From NCBI GenBank assembly GCA_026874595.1, contig CM049312.1:64012929-64076928 (forward strand): DNA of 64,000 bases. The letters run 5' to 3'. Both the position numbers and the translations under genes were made by a program. Each line of letters starts with the position of its first letter. Position 1 is the first letter of the stretch. Origin of the DNA: Sipunculus nudus (lineage: Eukaryota; Annelida; Sipuncula; Golfingiida; Sipunculidae). Below are positions 62,471 through 64,000 of the stretch, piece by piece. The notes under the pieces are model-generated. The model did not search any database. It worked only from the letters and a program-made list of their open reading frames with translations, and was not told where the DNA came from.

Positions 62471-63100
62471 AGCCGAAATTTCAACTCACCATCCCCCCGG
62501 ACAACCGGATATTTCTTTGCTTGTCATTTTTTTTTTGTTCTAATGTCTTGGGGTCCTGATCACATCTTTTCCTCACAGACTGTTAAAGTCTATGACAAAC
62601 TATTTTGAAGGTATTTTTACTCCTGGTATGCCTTGTTGTACCAAAAGAAATATTCTACTGATTAAAACCGATTCACTGTTTCCCTCTCCCTCATTGCCTT
62701 TATTGCCTCATTTATCCCTCTCCAATGTCGGGATAAATTTAAAAAATGCATTTGCATTTTAAATTGTCGCCTTAACTATAAGCTTCCCTTGGAAGGGAAA
62801 ACGTTTCGTGGGTGTTAGGTAAAATGTTTTGTGGGTGGACCTTCTGATCCCTCTCTAAGGGCAAACCCATCATCGTCAGCCATTTTCTGTTTGTGGTTTG
62901 CATCTCATATTTTTGTCCTGCACCTTATTTCCGGGGCCGTACCTGTAACCCCTTCCTCTATTATTTACCTTTCATATAAATATAGGACTTATAGTTACAG
63001 GTAATAGATTACCTATTTTTCAAGCTACTTGGCCAGTCTGATTCGTCACGGTTACATCTCACTTTCGGCAACTCTTGCTAGTGCGGCACTGCAAGAGAGG
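62471..63100. other. Gene-free stretch
   Basis: Nothing recognised. Confidence 0.5.
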
Positions 63101-63303
63101 AAATATGCAAATATTGGGGGGATAACTGACCCCAGGCCACACCAGCAAGTAAGTATAGAGACTGTCTTGAAAGGTGATGATTGCATCGTATGTATTCCAA
63201 CGAGGGATGGAAAAAGTATGTGCTACCGTGCACTTTTGACCGCAGTGCAAATCGACCGGCACCTCGTAGAAGATCCGATTTTGCTGGTGATACCTGCAAT
63301 GTG
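63101..63303 (+). pseudogene. RecQ-like helicase fragment
   Basis: About 67 codons match the start of a RecQ-family helicase domain: RPHQQVSIETVLKGDDCIV is the usual R-P-x-Q motif and following helix. IPTRDGKSMCY stands for the Walker A P-T-G-x-G-K-S, with arginine in place of the first glycine. Then PILLVIPAM is broken by a stop (63301-63303), followed by repeat D1. It is a fragment, not a working ATPase. It may be a retrocopy or gene relic, or part of a mobile element. Confidence 0.6.
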
Positions 63304-63324
63304 ATTGGTTAAATATAACGCGGG

Positions 63325-63446
63325 GGGAATTCCACAAAGACAGCTACGCCTGGTGGCCAAAGCTGACGGGCAACCGCTGTTTCTTGCAGCGGTTAGTGTA
63401 GTGAATAGTAGAACATAACGTAACTGCTGCTTAGGGAGCGTAATTT
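63325..63446 (+). repeat. Dispersed repeat D1 (copy 2)
   Basis: Shares GGGAATTCCACA, the AACCGC/GCGGTT hairpin and GTAACTGCTGCTTA with 17748-17878. It begins right behind the RecQ fragment and may have truncated it. Confidence 0.6.
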
Positions 63447-64000
63447 AAATACAGCACTGAAAACAGTTAATTTCAATGACAAATCTTGCCATCTCGGTAG
63501 TAGCGAGGGCAATGTCCTTCCCAACGGTTTCGTTGGGATGAATGCCTTGCTCAGGAATTTTAGAGATGGACTTCAAAAACTTTTCAAGTCGTTAGCGCTC
63601 TGCTAATAGGCAGTTTAAGTTCCTTTAGCACATCCATATTGCCTGTCAGTTCCCGTTCGAAAATCCATTGTTCACCAATATGTTCACCATGTCTGGCTTG
63701 AATCCCTAGACGCACATTTTCTCCTTAAAGGAATCCTGAGCATGTTCAGTCCTAGACGGTCTCCTTATGCGCCCCATATTAAATTTACTCTCAGGCCTTA
63801 TGTTTTTAGACTTTAAATAATATAGGTGCAAAGTCCCGCACGAGGTGCAGGCCAGAAACCAACTGACCTGCTGTTACTGAAATGCACACATCTCAAGTTA
63901 ACGAGTTACGCAAGTTCAAGTGATCCACCGAGCGTTACATTCCTAGCAGTTTGTGTATACCTGTGCAGGCTTCGTTTCTGGAATAATCACAATAAAGGTA
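63447..64000. other. Right end, nothing recognised
   Basis: No gene or repeat recognised. Confidence 0.5.

Overview
This window is animal nuclear DNA. It has introns with GT..AG borders, long (TA)n, (GA)n and (CT)n microsatellites, many SINE, LTR, LINE and DNA-transposon relics, and few genes in an AT-rich background. The gene types (an F-type-lectin plus EGF-repeat secreted protein and an LRR-Ig-FN3 membrane protein) and the repeat mix suggest a lophotrochozoan, most likely a bivalve mollusc. That assignment is an inference, not a match to a known genome.

The left end, 32 to 7477 on the minus strand, holds the 5' part of a split gene that single-frame ORF finding does not show. A signal-peptide exon is followed by two exons that make one F5/8-type (fucolectin-like) domain, then at least four exons of cysteine-rich EGF-like repeats. 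Every junction is phase 1, and the gene runs off the left edge. Positions 7911 to 14850 are a retroelement cluster. It contains a tandem array of a miniature LTR element whose LTR carries tRNA-like A and B boxes, a partial gypsy LTR, a 155-bp minisatellite, and a decayed gypsy element in which the integrase lies upstream of the reverse transcriptase (Gmr1-like order). Positions 16598 to 21655 hold three non-autonomous DNA elements with terminal inverted repeats, one with an 8-bp target duplication.

The best gene is at 22179 to 24302 (+): a 707-residue type I membrane protein with about 12 LRRs, an Ig domain, an FN3 domain, one transmembrane helix and a 66-residue tail. It resembles the LRRN neuronal adhesion family. 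Its coding region lies in one exon after a strong splice acceptor.

From 24.3 to 43.0 kb I see no gene. The stretch holds microsatellites, a 34-bp minisatellite interrupted by a clean insertion of the miniature LTR element, a tRNA-derived SINE, hairpins, and several GC-richer islands that could be regulatory. A 5'-truncated LINE at 43026 to 45537 keeps an open reverse transcriptase frame and an 11-bp target duplication. From 45.5 to 64 kb there are dispersed repeats, a large inverted repeat (52.7 to 54.6 kb) around a smaller palindrome with tRNA-like sequence, and a broken RecQ-like helicase fragment near the right end. The protein-coding genes are unrelated in function; most of the window's structure comes from transposition.
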